60,457 nt of DNA from a virus (IMGVR_UViG_3300046747_000764:1-60457), one strand, 5' to 3'; shown: positions 18,235 through 26,506, counted from the stretch's first letter. Made by a program: numbers and translations. Notes: generated by a model not told the origin, from the sequence alone.

Positions 18235-18642
18235 TCAGTTGATCTGCGAGGTAAGCGCTCCCGCCGCAATGACGAGAGTGTCGCCTGTTATAACGACGCG
18301 GGGCGTCGCGAGCAAGCCAAACCATAGCTCGTTCCCAAGCGTCGCGGTCTGGAACAGGTCGTACTGGAGAATGCCGCTCAGCGTGCGAACCGAGGAGAAC
18401 GCACCAAACGTCATTGCATTCAGATTAGTGGCTGACGCGGGTGTACCCGCTGCGTTGGCCCATGTGCAGGTCTGGCGCGAATAGCCCTCAGCGGTGCCAA
18501 GCTCACCCTGCGATCCGCCGAGTGATGTCGGAGATCCGGTGCACAGAGCAAGGAAAGGATGCGCGACAGGTAGGTTTGTCGTGCTGCCCTGGTTTATGTA
18601 ATTCAAAAGGCCAACTTGCCCATATTGACTGACGTTCGCCAT
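18235..18642 (-). CDS. Phage virion-type protein (135 aa)
   Basis: The sequence MANVSQYGQVGLLNYINQG, then HPFLALCTGSPT, YSRQTCTWANAAG and NAMTFGAF resembles small Ser/Thr/Gly-rich structural proteins found near fibre genes in many phages. It is all beta by composition, with no signal peptide. It sits directly downstream of the HNH gene in the late operon. It is probably a minor virion or fibre-associated protein, but the family is recognised only by general pattern. Confidence 0.5.
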   Translation of the reverse strand: MANVSQYGQVGLLNYINQGSTTNLPVAHPFLALCTGSPTSLGGSQGELGTAEGYSRQTCTWANAAGTPASATNLNAMTFGAFSSVRTLSGILQYDLFQTATLGNELWFGLLATPRVVITGDTLVIAAGALTSQIN

Positions 18643-18644
18643 CG

Positions 18645-19307
18645 CTATACTATGCCTCTTCTGTCTCGTCCAGACTTTATGCTGTGGTCAGCGTTCCACA
18701 ATGGCTGGAGATTACTATAATGACACGCGGCAAGGAATTGCGCGCGGTCGGTGAGGTCGAATGAGCACAGAGCTTTGACGTGGTCGATCTGCCACTCTGC
18801 GCCGTGATTCTGCCACGTCATGCCGGGAGAAAACTGAGCTTCAAGATAGCCTTTGAGGAATTCCACGGTGCATCCAAGGTCCTTGACCGCAGACCCCACC
18901 TTCTTACGCCGCTTGAGAGCCTTGTGGACTCGGGTCCCAAGCAGAATTTTTAATTTCTTCTGTATGTTGTCGTGATATTGTCGGGAGTTATATTCGACAT
19001 GATACCGGGGGTTGCGTTCTTTCCATTCCTTATGAGACGCTTTCCGCGAATCTAGGTGCCTGTAATAGGACGCCAACAGAGCCGCGCGGAACTTTTCTGG
19101 ATTACGAGCACGCCATTCTCGGGCATAGGTGTTAGTGCTCTCCCTATCCCGCTCCTGACGCGCCTTACACGAATCGTACTCACAACGCGTGCATCCGTAG
19201 CTGGAAATCCGCCGTTGGGCGACATGGCCCTTTGGGCACGGCTTACCATCGAAATATGTTTTGCGCCCGAGCGCGATAGCTTCCTTGCGAGAAACCAGCT
19301 CCATCAC
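18645..19307 (-). CDS. HNH endonuclease with N-terminal zinc-finger (220 aa)
   Basis: The N-terminus has a C-x2-GH...C-x2-C pattern (CPKGHVAQRRISSYGCTRC). A long basic helical middle follows, then a C-terminal HNH nuclease core (EWQIDHVKALCSFDL, then ACHYSNLQPLWNADHSIK) containing the His, Asn and His positions expected for a metal-dependent nicking fold. The coding start is GTG at 19307 or ATG at 19304, with GGGAAGG upstream. Free-standing genes of this architecture in phage late operons are usually selfish homing endonucleases, which fits its placement between unrelated structural genes. It is less likely to be part of packaging, as it is far from terminase. Confidence 0.8.
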   Translation of the reverse strand: MMELVSRKEAIALGRKTYFDGKPCPKGHVAQRRISSYGCTRCEYDSCKARQERDRESTNTYAREWRARNPEKFRAALLASYYRHLDSRKASHKEWKERNPRYHVEYNSRQYHDNIQKKLKILLGTRVHKALKRRKKVGSAVKDLGCTVEFLKGYLEAQFSPGMTWQNHGAEWQIDHVKALCSFDLTDRAQFLAACHYSNLQPLWNADHSIKSGRDRRGIV

Positions 19308-19313
19308 CCTTCC

Positions 19314-19616
19314 CTACTGGTCGCGCATTAATGTCAATAAGATTATTGTGTCTGTCAAATCTGCGCCAGCAACTATAACCCCAAAATTAGCAGCGTTATC
19401 CACGCTTTGGCATAGAGGGGTGCAAAACGCCGATCTGACGTCGCTCCCAACCGGATAGGTCTCGTTGCTGCTACTAATTACAATAGCGCTTGTTATTATG
19501 TCTCCAGCAACGGCCCGTTTAAAGATATTATCTGGATTCAACGCATCCAGTACTATTGAATGGAAACCACCGGCGGACCCATCTATGCCCGCTATAGCAT
19601 ATTGATATACAAACAT
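19314..19616 (-). CDS. Hypothetical phage protein (100 aa)
   Basis: The start at 19614-19616 overlaps the epimerase stop (TAATG), giving MFVYQYAIAGIDGSAGGFHS. The remainder is beta-rich with two Cys (FCTPLCQSV) and a hydrophobic C-terminal strand (TDTIILLTLM). Size and composition resemble the ~100-residue protein encoded next to the portal, and both may be small capsid-surface or fibre proteins. No family is recognised. Confidence 0.5.
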   Translation of the reverse strand: MFVYQYAIAGIDGSAGGFHSIVLDALNPDNIFKRAVAGDIITSAIVISSSNETYPVGSDVRSAFCTPLCQSVDNAANFGVIVAGADLTDTIILLTLMRDQ

Positions 19617-20617
19617 TATGCGGTTCTCCTCTTCCACGTTAGCGGCAGGAGGCCGCTCTCTATTTCGATGGGTAGGTGATGCACAAAGGGTTTCGGTCCT
19701 CGTTCGCGGATGTAGGCGACGAGCTTTTCAAGCCCCTTGACCAATCCGACTTCCTGCTCGAAGCCCAAGAGGTTCCTGGCTTTGTCGGATGAGCAGACCG
19801 CGTGTTTTACCTCGCGCGGTCTGCTAGGCAGGAACACCGGATTGAAGTGTACCCCGGCTATCTCAGCAATGATCTCGCCCAAAGCAAGGATCGTCACCGC
19901 CCCTTCATCGGGACCGACGTTGATGATCTCGCCCTTCGCGATCGGGTCAAGCCCCATCCGCGCCAATGTCGGCACGACATCGTCGATGTACGAGAAGCAC
20001 CGAACTTGCTTGCCGTCACCGTAAATGACCGGGCGCTGCCCCATAAGCATGAGGTTCGCCATGATGGCGGCGACGTTCCGATAGGGGTCGATATAGCGCT
20101 GGCGAGGCCCGTAAATGTTATGCGGTACTGCTATCGACCACTCGATGCCGTGGGTCTCGCAGAGATTGACCAGTAGCCGCTCGGCCGTCTCCTTGGCGAT
20201 GCCGTAAGGGTCTACCGGATCAGGAGCGGCCCATTCATGGAACAGTAGGTGGTTATGGCGCAAGTTCCCGTAGCGAGCCATGCTCGAGGTGTAGACAATT
20301 CGCTTGACCCCCGCTGCTATCGCTGCAGAGAACACCGCGGCTGAGCCAGCGTAGATGTTGCGGCTGATTAGCGACGGAGAGAAGTGGCTGGTGCCTTCAT
20401 ACGCTAGCGCGGCACAGTGGAAAACCACGTCAACGCCATGTAGGTCGACCGGCGAGAGGTTTTCGATGTCAGTGTAATGGTGCAATCCGCTCGGCAGATT
20501 GGCAAGATCGCCTGTGGCGAGATTGTCACACGTAACAACGTCGTCACCGCGAGCCACGAACCAATCGGCCAAGTGTGAGCCCAGGAAACCGGCCGCGCCA
20601 GTGATGTAAATGCGCAT
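19616..20617 (-). CDS. NAD-dependent nucleotide-sugar epimerase/dehydratase (333 aa)
   Basis: An extended short-chain dehydrogenase: the Rossmann motif ITGAAGFLGSHLADW lies near the N-terminus, VVFHCAALAYEG follows, the catalytic region has TSSMARYG and PYGIAKETAE (Y-x3-K), and IYGPRQRYIDPYRN lies downstream. The expected reaction is epimerisation or dehydration of a UDP- or GDP-sugar in the cytoplasm. The start ATG at 20615-20617 overlaps the upstream stop as TAATG. Together with two glycosyltransferases and two methyltransferases, it suggests local synthesis of a modified sugar placed on virion or cell-surface glycans. Confidence 0.85.
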   Translation of the reverse strand: MRIYITGAAGFLGSHLADWFVARGDDVVTCDNLATGDLANLPSGLHHYTDIENLSPVDLHGVDVVFHCAALAYEGTSHFSPSLISRNIYAGSAAVFSAAIAAGVKRIVYTSSMARYGNLRHNHLLFHEWAAPDPVDPYGIAKETAERLLVNLCETHGIEWSIAVPHNIYGPRQRYIDPYRNVAAIMANLMLMGQRPVIYGDGKQVRCFSYIDDVVPTLARMGLDPIAKGEIINVGPDEGAVTILALGEIIAEIAGVHFNPVFLPSRPREVKHAVCSSDKARNLLGFEQEVGLVKGLEKLVAYIRERGPKPFVHHLPIEIESGLLPLTWKRRTA

Positions 20618-21363
20618 TACCGAAGCATCCACACGGCTTGATCGACGATATGCTGAGCGTGTTTAACGCGAGTCTCCACGTCCTGGTTTAGACGCAATTC
20701 GATCGTCTCTCCGAGGTGGCTGTAAAGGAGTCGAATCCAATCGAGGTGCGGCCTCGGCGCCTCAAACCAAGAGCGCAACTCATCTTTGATGGAGCCCATA
20801 GCAACCATGCCGAGGCCATTGCAGTGAAAGAATTCAAACTTGGGATACTGCAGATCCTCAAACACGCGCCACACGCCACTATGACCGCCGAGTCTGGTGT
20901 CATGAAACAGCACGATGGCATCTGCAGTTAGCTTTGGTAGGTAATTCCGGTAATCGGCCAACACGCTTTCGTAGAGATGATCGCCGTCGATATGGAGAAG
21001 ATCTATCGAAGCGTCATCAAATTGGGAGGCGGCGGCAGCAAAGTCGTCTCTGATGAGGGATGAGAATGGGTAACGCTCGTTGACTTGGCCCACCAAGCGA
21101 AACACCTCGTCTCCGTCATATGCAAATCCGCCCTGGTCTCCGGCCCAATTGTCGACCGCTACTGCCGACGTATGGTCAAGACCGAGCCACGAGATGGCCT
21201 GGCAAAGCGAGAAATACGAAAGACCGTTATAGGCGCCAAGCTCGACAACGCGCTTTGGGCGCAAGGTGTCGACCAAGTAGAAGGCGAACGGGATATGTTT
21301 TTCCCAACCGGTTTCGCAGAAATAATCGGGCAGCCAGAAGGATGCGGGGGAGAGGAAATTCAC
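20617..21363 (-). CDS. Class I SAM methyltransferase, Methyltransf_24-like (248 aa)
   Basis: The core reads RVVELGAYNGLSYFSLC (SAM loop), AVAVDNWAGDQ, SIDLLHIDGDHLYESVLADY and IVLFHDTRLGG. The IDGDH and FHDT elements are typical of the metal-assisted O-methyltransferase/cephalosporin-hydroxylase-like group often found in glycan clusters. GTG at 21363 is chosen because it forms a GTGA overlap with the upstream stop; a GTG nine codons earlier (21390) is also possible. The probable substrate is a sugar or glycopeptide made by neighbouring genes. Confidence 0.75.
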   Translation of the reverse strand: MNFLSPASFWLPDYFCETGWEKHIPFAFYLVDTLRPKRVVELGAYNGLSYFSLCQAISWLGLDHTSAVAVDNWAGDQGGFAYDGDEVFRLVGQVNERYPFSSLIRDDFAAAASQFDDASIDLLHIDGDHLYESVLADYRNYLPKLTADAIVLFHDTRLGGHSGVWRVFEDLQYPKFEFFHCNGLGMVAMGSIKDELRSWFEAPRPHLDWIRLLYSHLGETIELRLNQDVETRVKHAQHIVDQAVWMLR

Positions 21364-22475
21364 TGCGCCGCCACCGATTCGATCAGACACTCATCGCGAG
21401 CGCGAGCCATAGGAACAGGAAACTTCGGCGTCGCCTCGAGCATTCGCCGAGCGGTCTCGACGATCGTGTGAACCGAGATGTCGCTGATACAGGCCGCGCC
21501 GTTGTTCTCAAAGTTCGGGGTGCATGTCGTAAAGTCAGAATGCAAGCGGTGGCACGGGAAGCACTTAACGCGCTCGGGATCGGCATGTAGCACGGTCGTG
21601 TTGACAGCGTGCTTCCCGATGTTCTCCACGCTCGCGTGACTAACCATCAGGATCTTCGGCAGCGGCTCCATCGCCACCGCCCACCATGGTCCTGTGTCCG
21701 GCGTGATGACGAGATCGCACTGCATCACTTGCGTGAGGCCGCGGCGGATCGGCCATGTGTCCTGCTCTTTGGAGAGCGACATACACGTCGCCAAGCCTTC
21801 GAGCGATCCGGAGTATTGGTGGTTCTCCTGGCGGACCTGGGCTTCGATTTCCTGAGCGATCAGGCGGTCTTTGTCCCACCCGCCGAACAGGGCTACCGTC
21901 ACGCCGAGCTCGCGGATCATTCGAGCAATGGCTATGCCCGCCCGTGGATGCCGTTTATCGATCCGGGTGCCAGAGCACACCCAGCCGATTATAGGGCCGC
22001 GCCCGATCTTCTCGCAGGTCTCGCGAGCCGCGGTTAACTCATCTTCGGTCGGAAAGAACCGTGGGCCGATCGGGTCATAGCCGATCTCGCAGACGTCGTG
22101 AACGGACTCCAGATAACTCCCGGCGCAGCGTTTGCGCCGCAGCGTCTCACCCCAATCGAACTCGGTCTGTCCCGGAAATAGCGCGTGCCGGAACTCGCAC
22201 GAGTGCGACAGGTTACGAAAGAAATCATATTCGGTCGCGCGAACCCGAAACCATTTCTGCCAGTCGTCAGGCGATGTCAGCGGAATGTCCGCGTCCTCTT
22301 TGTTCGTAAGCTTATCAATGTTGGGGTTGTTCTCGAAAACGACCGACCACGGCTTTTTGGTAATGACCTCGACGTGGCCCCATTTGGCCTTTAGGCCCGG
22401 TAGCACAGAAGAGGCGATAAGATTGTCTCCTATGCCACCAAATCGCGCAACACAAGACCATTTATTATTAGGCAC
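21360..22475 (-). CDS. GT9-like (heptosyltransferase-type) glycosyltransferase (371 aa)
   Basis: Two Rossmann-like halves are visible: RFGGIGDNLIASSVLPGLK with KPWSVVFENNP in the first, and IIGWVCSGTRIDK, CDLVITPDTGPWWAVAM and ILMVSHASVENIGKH in the second. The C-terminus carries clustered Cys (KCFPCHRLHSDFTTC). The GIGD and D-T-G-P-x-x-A elements match the GT-B ADP-heptosyltransferase family. GTG at 22475 is preferred because it overlaps the preceding stop; a longer TTG start (22526) would overlap more. The likely role is transfer of a sugar to a surface or virion glycan. Confidence 0.7.
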   Translation of the reverse strand: MPNNKWSCVARFGGIGDNLIASSVLPGLKAKWGHVEVITKKPWSVVFENNPNIDKLTNKEDADIPLTSPDDWQKWFRVRATEYDFFRNLSHSCEFRHALFPGQTEFDWGETLRRKRCAGSYLESVHDVCEIGYDPIGPRFFPTEDELTAARETCEKIGRGPIIGWVCSGTRIDKRHPRAGIAIARMIRELGVTVALFGGWDKDRLIAQEIEAQVRQENHQYSGSLEGLATCMSLSKEQDTWPIRRGLTQVMQCDLVITPDTGPWWAVAMEPLPKILMVSHASVENIGKHAVNTTVLHADPERVKCFPCHRLHSDFTTCTPNFENNGAACISDISVHTIVETARRMLEATPKFPVPMARARDECLIESVAAQ

Positions 22476-22653
22476 CGGACTGTGTCCCGTTGCGTATATT
22501 GTCCGAGCGATTCTCGATCTGGCCAATGATCAAAATTGCACTGCGTAATTCAGCGCGGGCTTCGACGTAATATCCCAAATTGAATGAGCGCTGCGCTTCT
22601 CTAAGCTGTGTTTTAAAGTCTTCTGCGTCGAGCGGTCTGCCGGCCAGACTCAT
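22468..22653 (-). CDS. Hypothetical small helical protein (61 aa)
   Basis: The product is mostly helical (DAEDFKTQLREAQRSFNLGYYVEARAE is predicted amphipathic, written here only to mark the region near residues 9-35) and ends by overlapping the glycosyltransferase start by 8 bases. It follows the coiled-coil gene by 3 bases. Its composition suggests a small accessory or scaffold-related protein. No family is recognised. Confidence 0.45.
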   Translation of the reverse strand: MSLAGRPLDAEDFKTQLREAQRSFNLGYYVEARAELRSAILIIGQIENRSDNIRNGTQSGA

Positions 22654-22656
22654 TTC

Positions 22657-23316
22657 CTATTCCTGAGCCAATGCAGCCAGTTCCGCCGCATGCTTCCGGG
22701 TGGCGGCTTCGCGCACTACTATCGCATTCTCGCGGCGAATGACCTCGGCGAGCCGGCTGTCCACATCGCTGGCGGCAGCTGCGCGCAGAGCGGCTAATTC
22801 CGCCTCCCACTCGCGATGCGCCTCGGCGATCTCGGCTGCGCTCTGGCCGAGACGTGAAACGATCGCGGCTTCGTTGTCCTTAAACCGTCGCTCGATAGCG
22901 GCTTTCGCCTCGTTCATCTGCCGCTCCGAATCGGCGGTACGCTGAGCCAACGCCTGCTCGTCGTCGTGGAGTTTGGTCAACGACGCAGCCAACGAACGCT
23001 CGCGCTGGGAGAGTTTGGCATCGCGTGAGGAATTGGCCGCGTCCTTCGCTGCTGCGTCGCGTTCCTGGTTGACCAGCATGGCTTTGGCAGCGGCTATTTC
23101 TCGCTCCCGCCGATCGAGCGCGGCTACCCGCTCGGCATCGCGCTTTTCCGCCTTGTTGAGTTCTTCCTGTGCGACAGCTATCTCGGCCGACAGCTTGCGG
23201 AGTTCCTCTACGGCGGCCGGGATACTGGTGTCGGCATTCTTTACCCATTCGCGGATTTCGAGCAGTGTGCCGAGCGCGATCGCCTCAGCATTACCCGAAC
23301 CTCTAGATCCCATCAT
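22657..23316 (-). CDS. Long coiled-coil protein near the portal (219 aa)
   Basis: From about residue 35 to the end the protein is continuous heptad-like Ala/Glu/Arg/Lys sequence (ELRKLSAEIAVAQEELNKAE, DRREREIAAAKAML), with no beta or enzymatic motif. The N-terminus (MMGSRGSGNAEAIALGTLLE) is short. Its location two genes downstream of the portal suggests a capsid scaffold or an internal virion rod. The scaffold idea is inference only, as no major capsid gene follows it. Confidence 0.55.
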   Translation of the reverse strand: MMGSRGSGNAEAIALGTLLEIREWVKNADTSIPAAVEELRKLSAEIAVAQEELNKAEKRDAERVAALDRREREIAAAKAMLVNQERDAAAKDAANSSRDAKLSQRERSLAASLTKLHDDEQALAQRTADSERQMNEAKAAIERRFKDNEAAIVSRLGQSAAEIAEAHREWEAELAALRAAAASDVDSRLAEVIRRENAIVVREAATRKHAAELAALAQE

Positions 23317-23331
23317 CGGCGCGTCCTCGGT

Positions 23332-23637
23332 TTAGGGGTTGCTGATGACGGCGATACGGTGGCCAGGCTTGACCCCGACGAACTGCTTGTCCCCTACGTT
23401 GACGGGGCCATTGAACATCGTAGCGACAGGATTCTCGGTGATGACGATCGAGCATCTAGCGTCGGTCGTAAATTGGATAAACCGGGTGTTTCCCGAGAAC
23501 GCCTGGGATTGCAGCGAGCCCACTGTGATGTCGACGATGTGATCGGGCACGGTTGTCGGATACTCCGGCGCCGCGATCGGTTGGCCGCGGGCGTCGATGG
23601 CGCAGGTCGCGAACTCGGAGATATAGAAAGTAGCCAC
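23332..23637 (-). CDS. Small beta-rich phage head/fibre-type protein (101 aa)
   Basis: A GTG start at 23637 with TAGGAG ten bases upstream gives MATFYISEFATCAIDARGQP. The remainder is a small beta barrel by pattern (DITVGSLQSQAF, TRFIQFTTDARCSIVITENP, PGHRIAVISNP). Proteins of this size and pattern occur beside portal genes in podovirus-like phages as hypothetical head-associated proteins. It lies 17 bases downstream of the portal gene. Confidence 0.55.
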   Translation of the reverse strand: MATFYISEFATCAIDARGQPIAAPEYPTTVPDHIVDITVGSLQSQAFSGNTRFIQFTTDARCSIVITENPVATMFNGPVNVGDKQFVGVKPGHRIAVISNP

Positions 23638-23654
23638 AGACTGTGCGCTCCTAA

Positions 23655-25253
23655 TTATTGCTTGCCGGTCGGGGCCGAGCCGCCGTTATTCGACGGCCCG
23701 GGCCCCTTCCCCGGCACTCCCGCGCCATTGGCACTGCCGGGCTGTACCGCCGGCGGGGGGTTCGCTGCCACCGCGCTGATAGCGGCGATGTCGGTTACCA
23801 GCACCGGTCCGGTCGTCAGATAGACCATCGGCTCGTCGCCGCCGTCGACCGGATCCAGGCCCAGCACATCGCGCGCCTCGTTCAGCGCGTAGATGCCGTC
23901 CTTGACGTATTTATCTAGTATTGTGGCCTGCGCCTCAGGATCGAGATCGCGCTGTTCGACCCAAGCGAACTCGAGATCCTTGTACCCCATTAGGTTCTGA
24001 ATCACGAGGTCGGCCAATCGCTTGACCCACGCCATAATCGGGGCCAAGCCTTCTTGCAGAGCCACCTCTTGGGCGGTCGCCGCCGTGGCCCGGTTGACCT
24101 GCTGCGTGAATGCACTCGGCGGCAACGAGAACGCATAGCACACGATGCGCGCCAGCCACTCGTCGAAGACGTCCTTATGCGGCGGCTCGGTGAACGGCTG
24201 ATATTTGGCGCCGGCAGGGCCCCAGATCAGCTGGTTCTGGCCGCTAAGACTGCCCTTGATCTTGCTGTCGAACCAGTCCTGGAATTCGGCAATCTGCGCC
24301 GGGCTCCAGCCTTCCGGAGCATTGATGACACCTTGCGGCACGTTGCCGGCAGTAAAATACAGAAGCTGCTTCGCTTGGCGGCGCAGGCCGATGTTTATGG
24401 TGGTCCAAATTTGCTCTACTGGACTCCTGCCATACGCTTTGTGAATCCTTGGGTTGCGCGGCAGATAGATCAGCTGGCCGTCGTTGAATAGAGCGTTGGT
24501 TTCGCCTTCGGCAGTGTTTACCTTATTTCCGTCCTCGAGCAGCACCCAAGGGCGACCGTGAATCACTTGCTCATAAGCCGGCGCGGGCGGCGGCGGGCGG
24601 CGACCCGTCTCATCCAAGAGCACCTTGATAGTGGCGCCGTCTATTTGATCGAGTCCGATGATCTGGCCGCCGCGGTTGCGCCGGATCTCAAGCGCCGGCG
24701 CGTCGATCACCAGCAAATCGTCGATGAGCTTGCGTAGCCACGTCGCAAAGTCGTTATCGTTATCCGGCCTGCGCCAGAATGCAGTTAATTCCTTTATCCG
24801 CCCGTCGCCCGAGCCGTCGGCCGACTCGTCGATCGGCTTGATCTGCCATTCGAGGGCTCCGATCTGGTCTTTGCGCGTCTCAATGGCCAAGCTGACTATG
24901 TCGTAGGCTTCGGCGAGCGCGCGGAGCTCGGCGAAGCCTATTGGTTCGTAGGAGCGTGGGCGGAAATTGGTATTGAAAGCGGTCGGATAATCCCAGGCGC
25001 GCACATTGTGGCGAGCGTCCGGGATTAATGGATAGTTCGGCGAGAAGGCGCCAGACGTCGGTTGAAATACCGTGTCGAATTGCTGGAGGTTACCCCGGTC
25101 GTTGCCGCCGAGGCCGGTCGGGTCGTTGCCGACCGAATAGGAATAGATCGGCGCGCCCTTCTTTGGTTCGCGCTTCGACCGGAAGAACGAGGTCAGCCAG
25201 CTGACCCGATCGGCCAGTGATGTCTGCGTGCCGCCGGGTCCGGGAGAGGGCAT
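23655..25253 (-). CDS. Phage portal protein (532 aa)
   Basis: The protein carries the portal signature pattern: an N-terminal AEAYDIVSLAIETRKDQIG helix, the wing region WLRKLIDDLLVIDAPALEI and the YLPRNPRIHKAYGRSPVEQI segment. It continues with IVCYAFSLPPSAF, TAATAQEVALQEGLAP and a Pro/Gly-rich C-terminal tail. Length and motif order match HK97-family portals, which form the dodecameric ring at the capsid vertex used for DNA entry and exit. The ATG at 25251-25253 has GGGAGG about 12 bases upstream. It is the first gene of the leftward late block, diverging from the conjugation operon; the terminase genes that normally adjoin it are 20 kb away. Confidence 0.9.
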   Translation of the reverse strand: MPSPGPGGTQTSLADRVSWLTSFFRSKREPKKGAPIYSYSVGNDPTGLGGNDRGNLQQFDTVFQPTSGAFSPNYPLIPDARHNVRAWDYPTAFNTNFRPRSYEPIGFAELRALAEAYDIVSLAIETRKDQIGALEWQIKPIDESADGSGDGRIKELTAFWRRPDNDNDFATWLRKLIDDLLVIDAPALEIRRNRGGQIIGLDQIDGATIKVLLDETGRRPPPPAPAYEQVIHGRPWVLLEDGNKVNTAEGETNALFNDGQLIYLPRNPRIHKAYGRSPVEQIWTTINIGLRRQAKQLLYFTAGNVPQGVINAPEGWSPAQIAEFQDWFDSKIKGSLSGQNQLIWGPAGAKYQPFTEPPHKDVFDEWLARIVCYAFSLPPSAFTQQVNRATAATAQEVALQEGLAPIMAWVKRLADLVIQNLMGYKDLEFAWVEQRDLDPEAQATILDKYVKDGIYALNEARDVLGLDPVDGGDEPMVYLTTGPVLVTDIAAISAVAANPPPAVQPGSANGAGVPGKGPGPSNNGGSAPTGKQ

Positions 25254-25445
25254 TTGCCAGACTGCCTCCCGTCCCGTTGTTGAAATCGATGTGGAACGCG
25301 CTACGGGCGAAGAGAGGTAGAAACAGCCCGGGCATTTGTATTAAAAGGCGATCAAAGAGCCATCGGTCGGGCGATCGCTGGTAGCAACGAAGGACCGCGG
25401 CCGATTCCCAGAATATCCGAAGCCCGGCGACGGGCGCTGCAGGAC

Positions 25446-25640
25446 TTGGGCGACAAGGTGCGCTCGCGACGCGAGCAGCTCGGCCTCAGCCAGGTCGAAT
25501 TAGCTGATCGAATCGGGACAACTCAGTCGCGAATATCGCAGATCGAACGGGGCGCGACCATGCAGCTGAGCGTCTTGATGCTGTTCCGCATAGCGGAGGC
25601 TCTTGATCGCGAATTGTCGATTAGTCTGAGCCCGCGCTGA
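25446..25640 (+). CDS. Small XRE-family HTH regulator of the conjugation module (64 aa)
   Basis: A complete HTH is visible: LGLSQVELADRIGTTQSRISQIERG, written as two abutting parts LGLSQVELADRIG and TTQSRISQIERG, followed by LSVLMLFRIAEALD. The start is TTG at 25446; the frame is open upstream to 25284 without ATG or GTG, so the true start is uncertain. It is the first plus-strand gene after the portal and is followed by a perfect palindrome and the virB operon. The likely role is autoregulation and repression of transfer genes. Confidence 0.7.
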   Translation: MGDKVRSRREQLGLSQVELADRIGTTQSRISQIERGATMQLSVLMLFRIAEALDRELSISLSPR

Positions 25641-25645
25641 ACCAA

Positions 25646-25668
25646 AATATTCCGCTTGACGGAATATT
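25646..25668. promoter_or_regulatory. Palindromic operator candidate
   Basis: Perfect 9-base inverted repeat AATATTCCG-cttga-CGGAATATT immediately downstream of the XRE gene and upstream of virB1. There is no T-run, so a terminator is less likely than a regulator-binding site for the adjacent HTH protein. A second overlapping ATATTCCG half-site follows in direct orientation. Confidence 0.55.
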
Positions 25669-25802
25669 CCGCGTGGCGGTATAGCCGCCGCGTCTGATTG
25701 GAGCCCGTACTCACATCGGGAAACCACCACTCCGCGCCGACGGCGTATTAGGGGAACGGCCGATGATTGACTGTAGCGTAAAACCGCAGTTGGCGCCTAG
25801 TG

Positions 25803-25830
25803 TTTCACGCTTTTTTCACGCTCTTTTCAC
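25803..25830 (+). promoter_or_regulatory. Three helically phased TTTCAC repeats upstream of virB1
   Basis: TTTCAC occurs at 25803, 25814 and 25825, an exact 11-base period, with the longer unit TTTCACGCT in the first two copies. The array ends 36 bases before the virB1 ATG. Spacing of one helical turn places all copies on one DNA face, as for cooperative regulator binding. Confidence 0.5.
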
Positions 25831-25865
25831 TTTGTGTTGTCGGTCTCGCCTGATCAATTAGTGGC

Positions 25866-26447
25866 ATGTCTCATCGCCGCATAACTCAGCCGATTGTGGC
25901 TCTCATCGTGGCGCTATCGCCGGCGGTCGCTGTCGCCGACGAGTTCCGCGAGTTCCGCGCTAACATGGCCCGCTATGAAAGTGATGGCGGTCAGAACATC
26001 CCAAATTTTCGCTACACCGGGCCGGGCGGAAAGCACACCGCGGGCGGCGTGTGCCAAATGACGAACACGACATGGCGGCGGATCGCGCCTCTCATCGATA
26101 TCGATATCACAAAATTCGACGTAGCTGGAGCGGCCAGCGAGTTCGATCAATGGCGCGTGTGCTGGAAGCTCTGGTCGCTAGAGGGTTACAAGCCGTGGAC
26201 TTGCGACGGCTGTAATCCGAAACTGCGGAAGGCGCTGGCGGCGGCGACAGGTGATCAGAGACACGATTCGCAGCCGGTAATACCCCCGGAGGCGGTAGTG
26301 ACGGTAACCCCGCGCGCGCACGATTGGGATGTCTTCCCGGATCACGATGCGGAACGGCAGCCTTCGCAAGCGCCCGCCCCAGATGCAGCGCCACCGCAGA
26401 CCGACCAGGACGTGGTCGAGAAATCGGAGGAGGAACAGCCGCGATGA
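25866..26447 (+). CDS. virB1: VirB1-like lytic transglycosylase (193 aa)
   Basis: A signal peptide (MSHRRITQPIVALIVALSP, cleavage near AVA) precedes a lysozyme-like domain: ARYESDGGQNIPNFRY with the catalytic Glu in YES, then HTAGGVCQMTNTTWRRIAP. The C-terminal 70 residues are Pro/Glu/Asp rich and disordered. It should open the peptidoglycan for assembly of the secretion channel in the periplasm. It is the first gene of the transfer operon. The domain also resembles phage virion muramidases, so it could have been recruited from a phage. Confidence 0.75.
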   Translation: MSHRRITQPIVALIVALSPAVAVADEFREFRANMARYESDGGQNIPNFRYTGPGGKHTAGGVCQMTNTTWRRIAPLIDIDITKFDVAGAASEFDQWRVCWKLWSLEGYKPWTCDGCNPKLRKALAAATGDQRHDSQPVIPPEAVVTVTPRAHDWDVFPDHDAERQPSQAPAPDAAPPQTDQDVVEKSEEEQPR

Positions 26448-26506
26448 CGGACCCTAAGTGGTTTAAGCCGATAGTGGCCCCGGCGCTTGCCGGAGGCGGT
26501 CACTAA
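26444..26506 (+). CDS. Possible 20-residue leader/coupling peptide
   Basis: A 20-codon frame (MTDPKWFKPIVAPALAGGGH) begins in an ATGA overlap with virB1 and ends in a TAATG overlap with the next gene. The two overlaps make translation plausible, as a coupling peptide. There is no independent evidence for a function. Confidence 0.3.
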   Translation: MTDPKWFKPIVAPALAGGGH

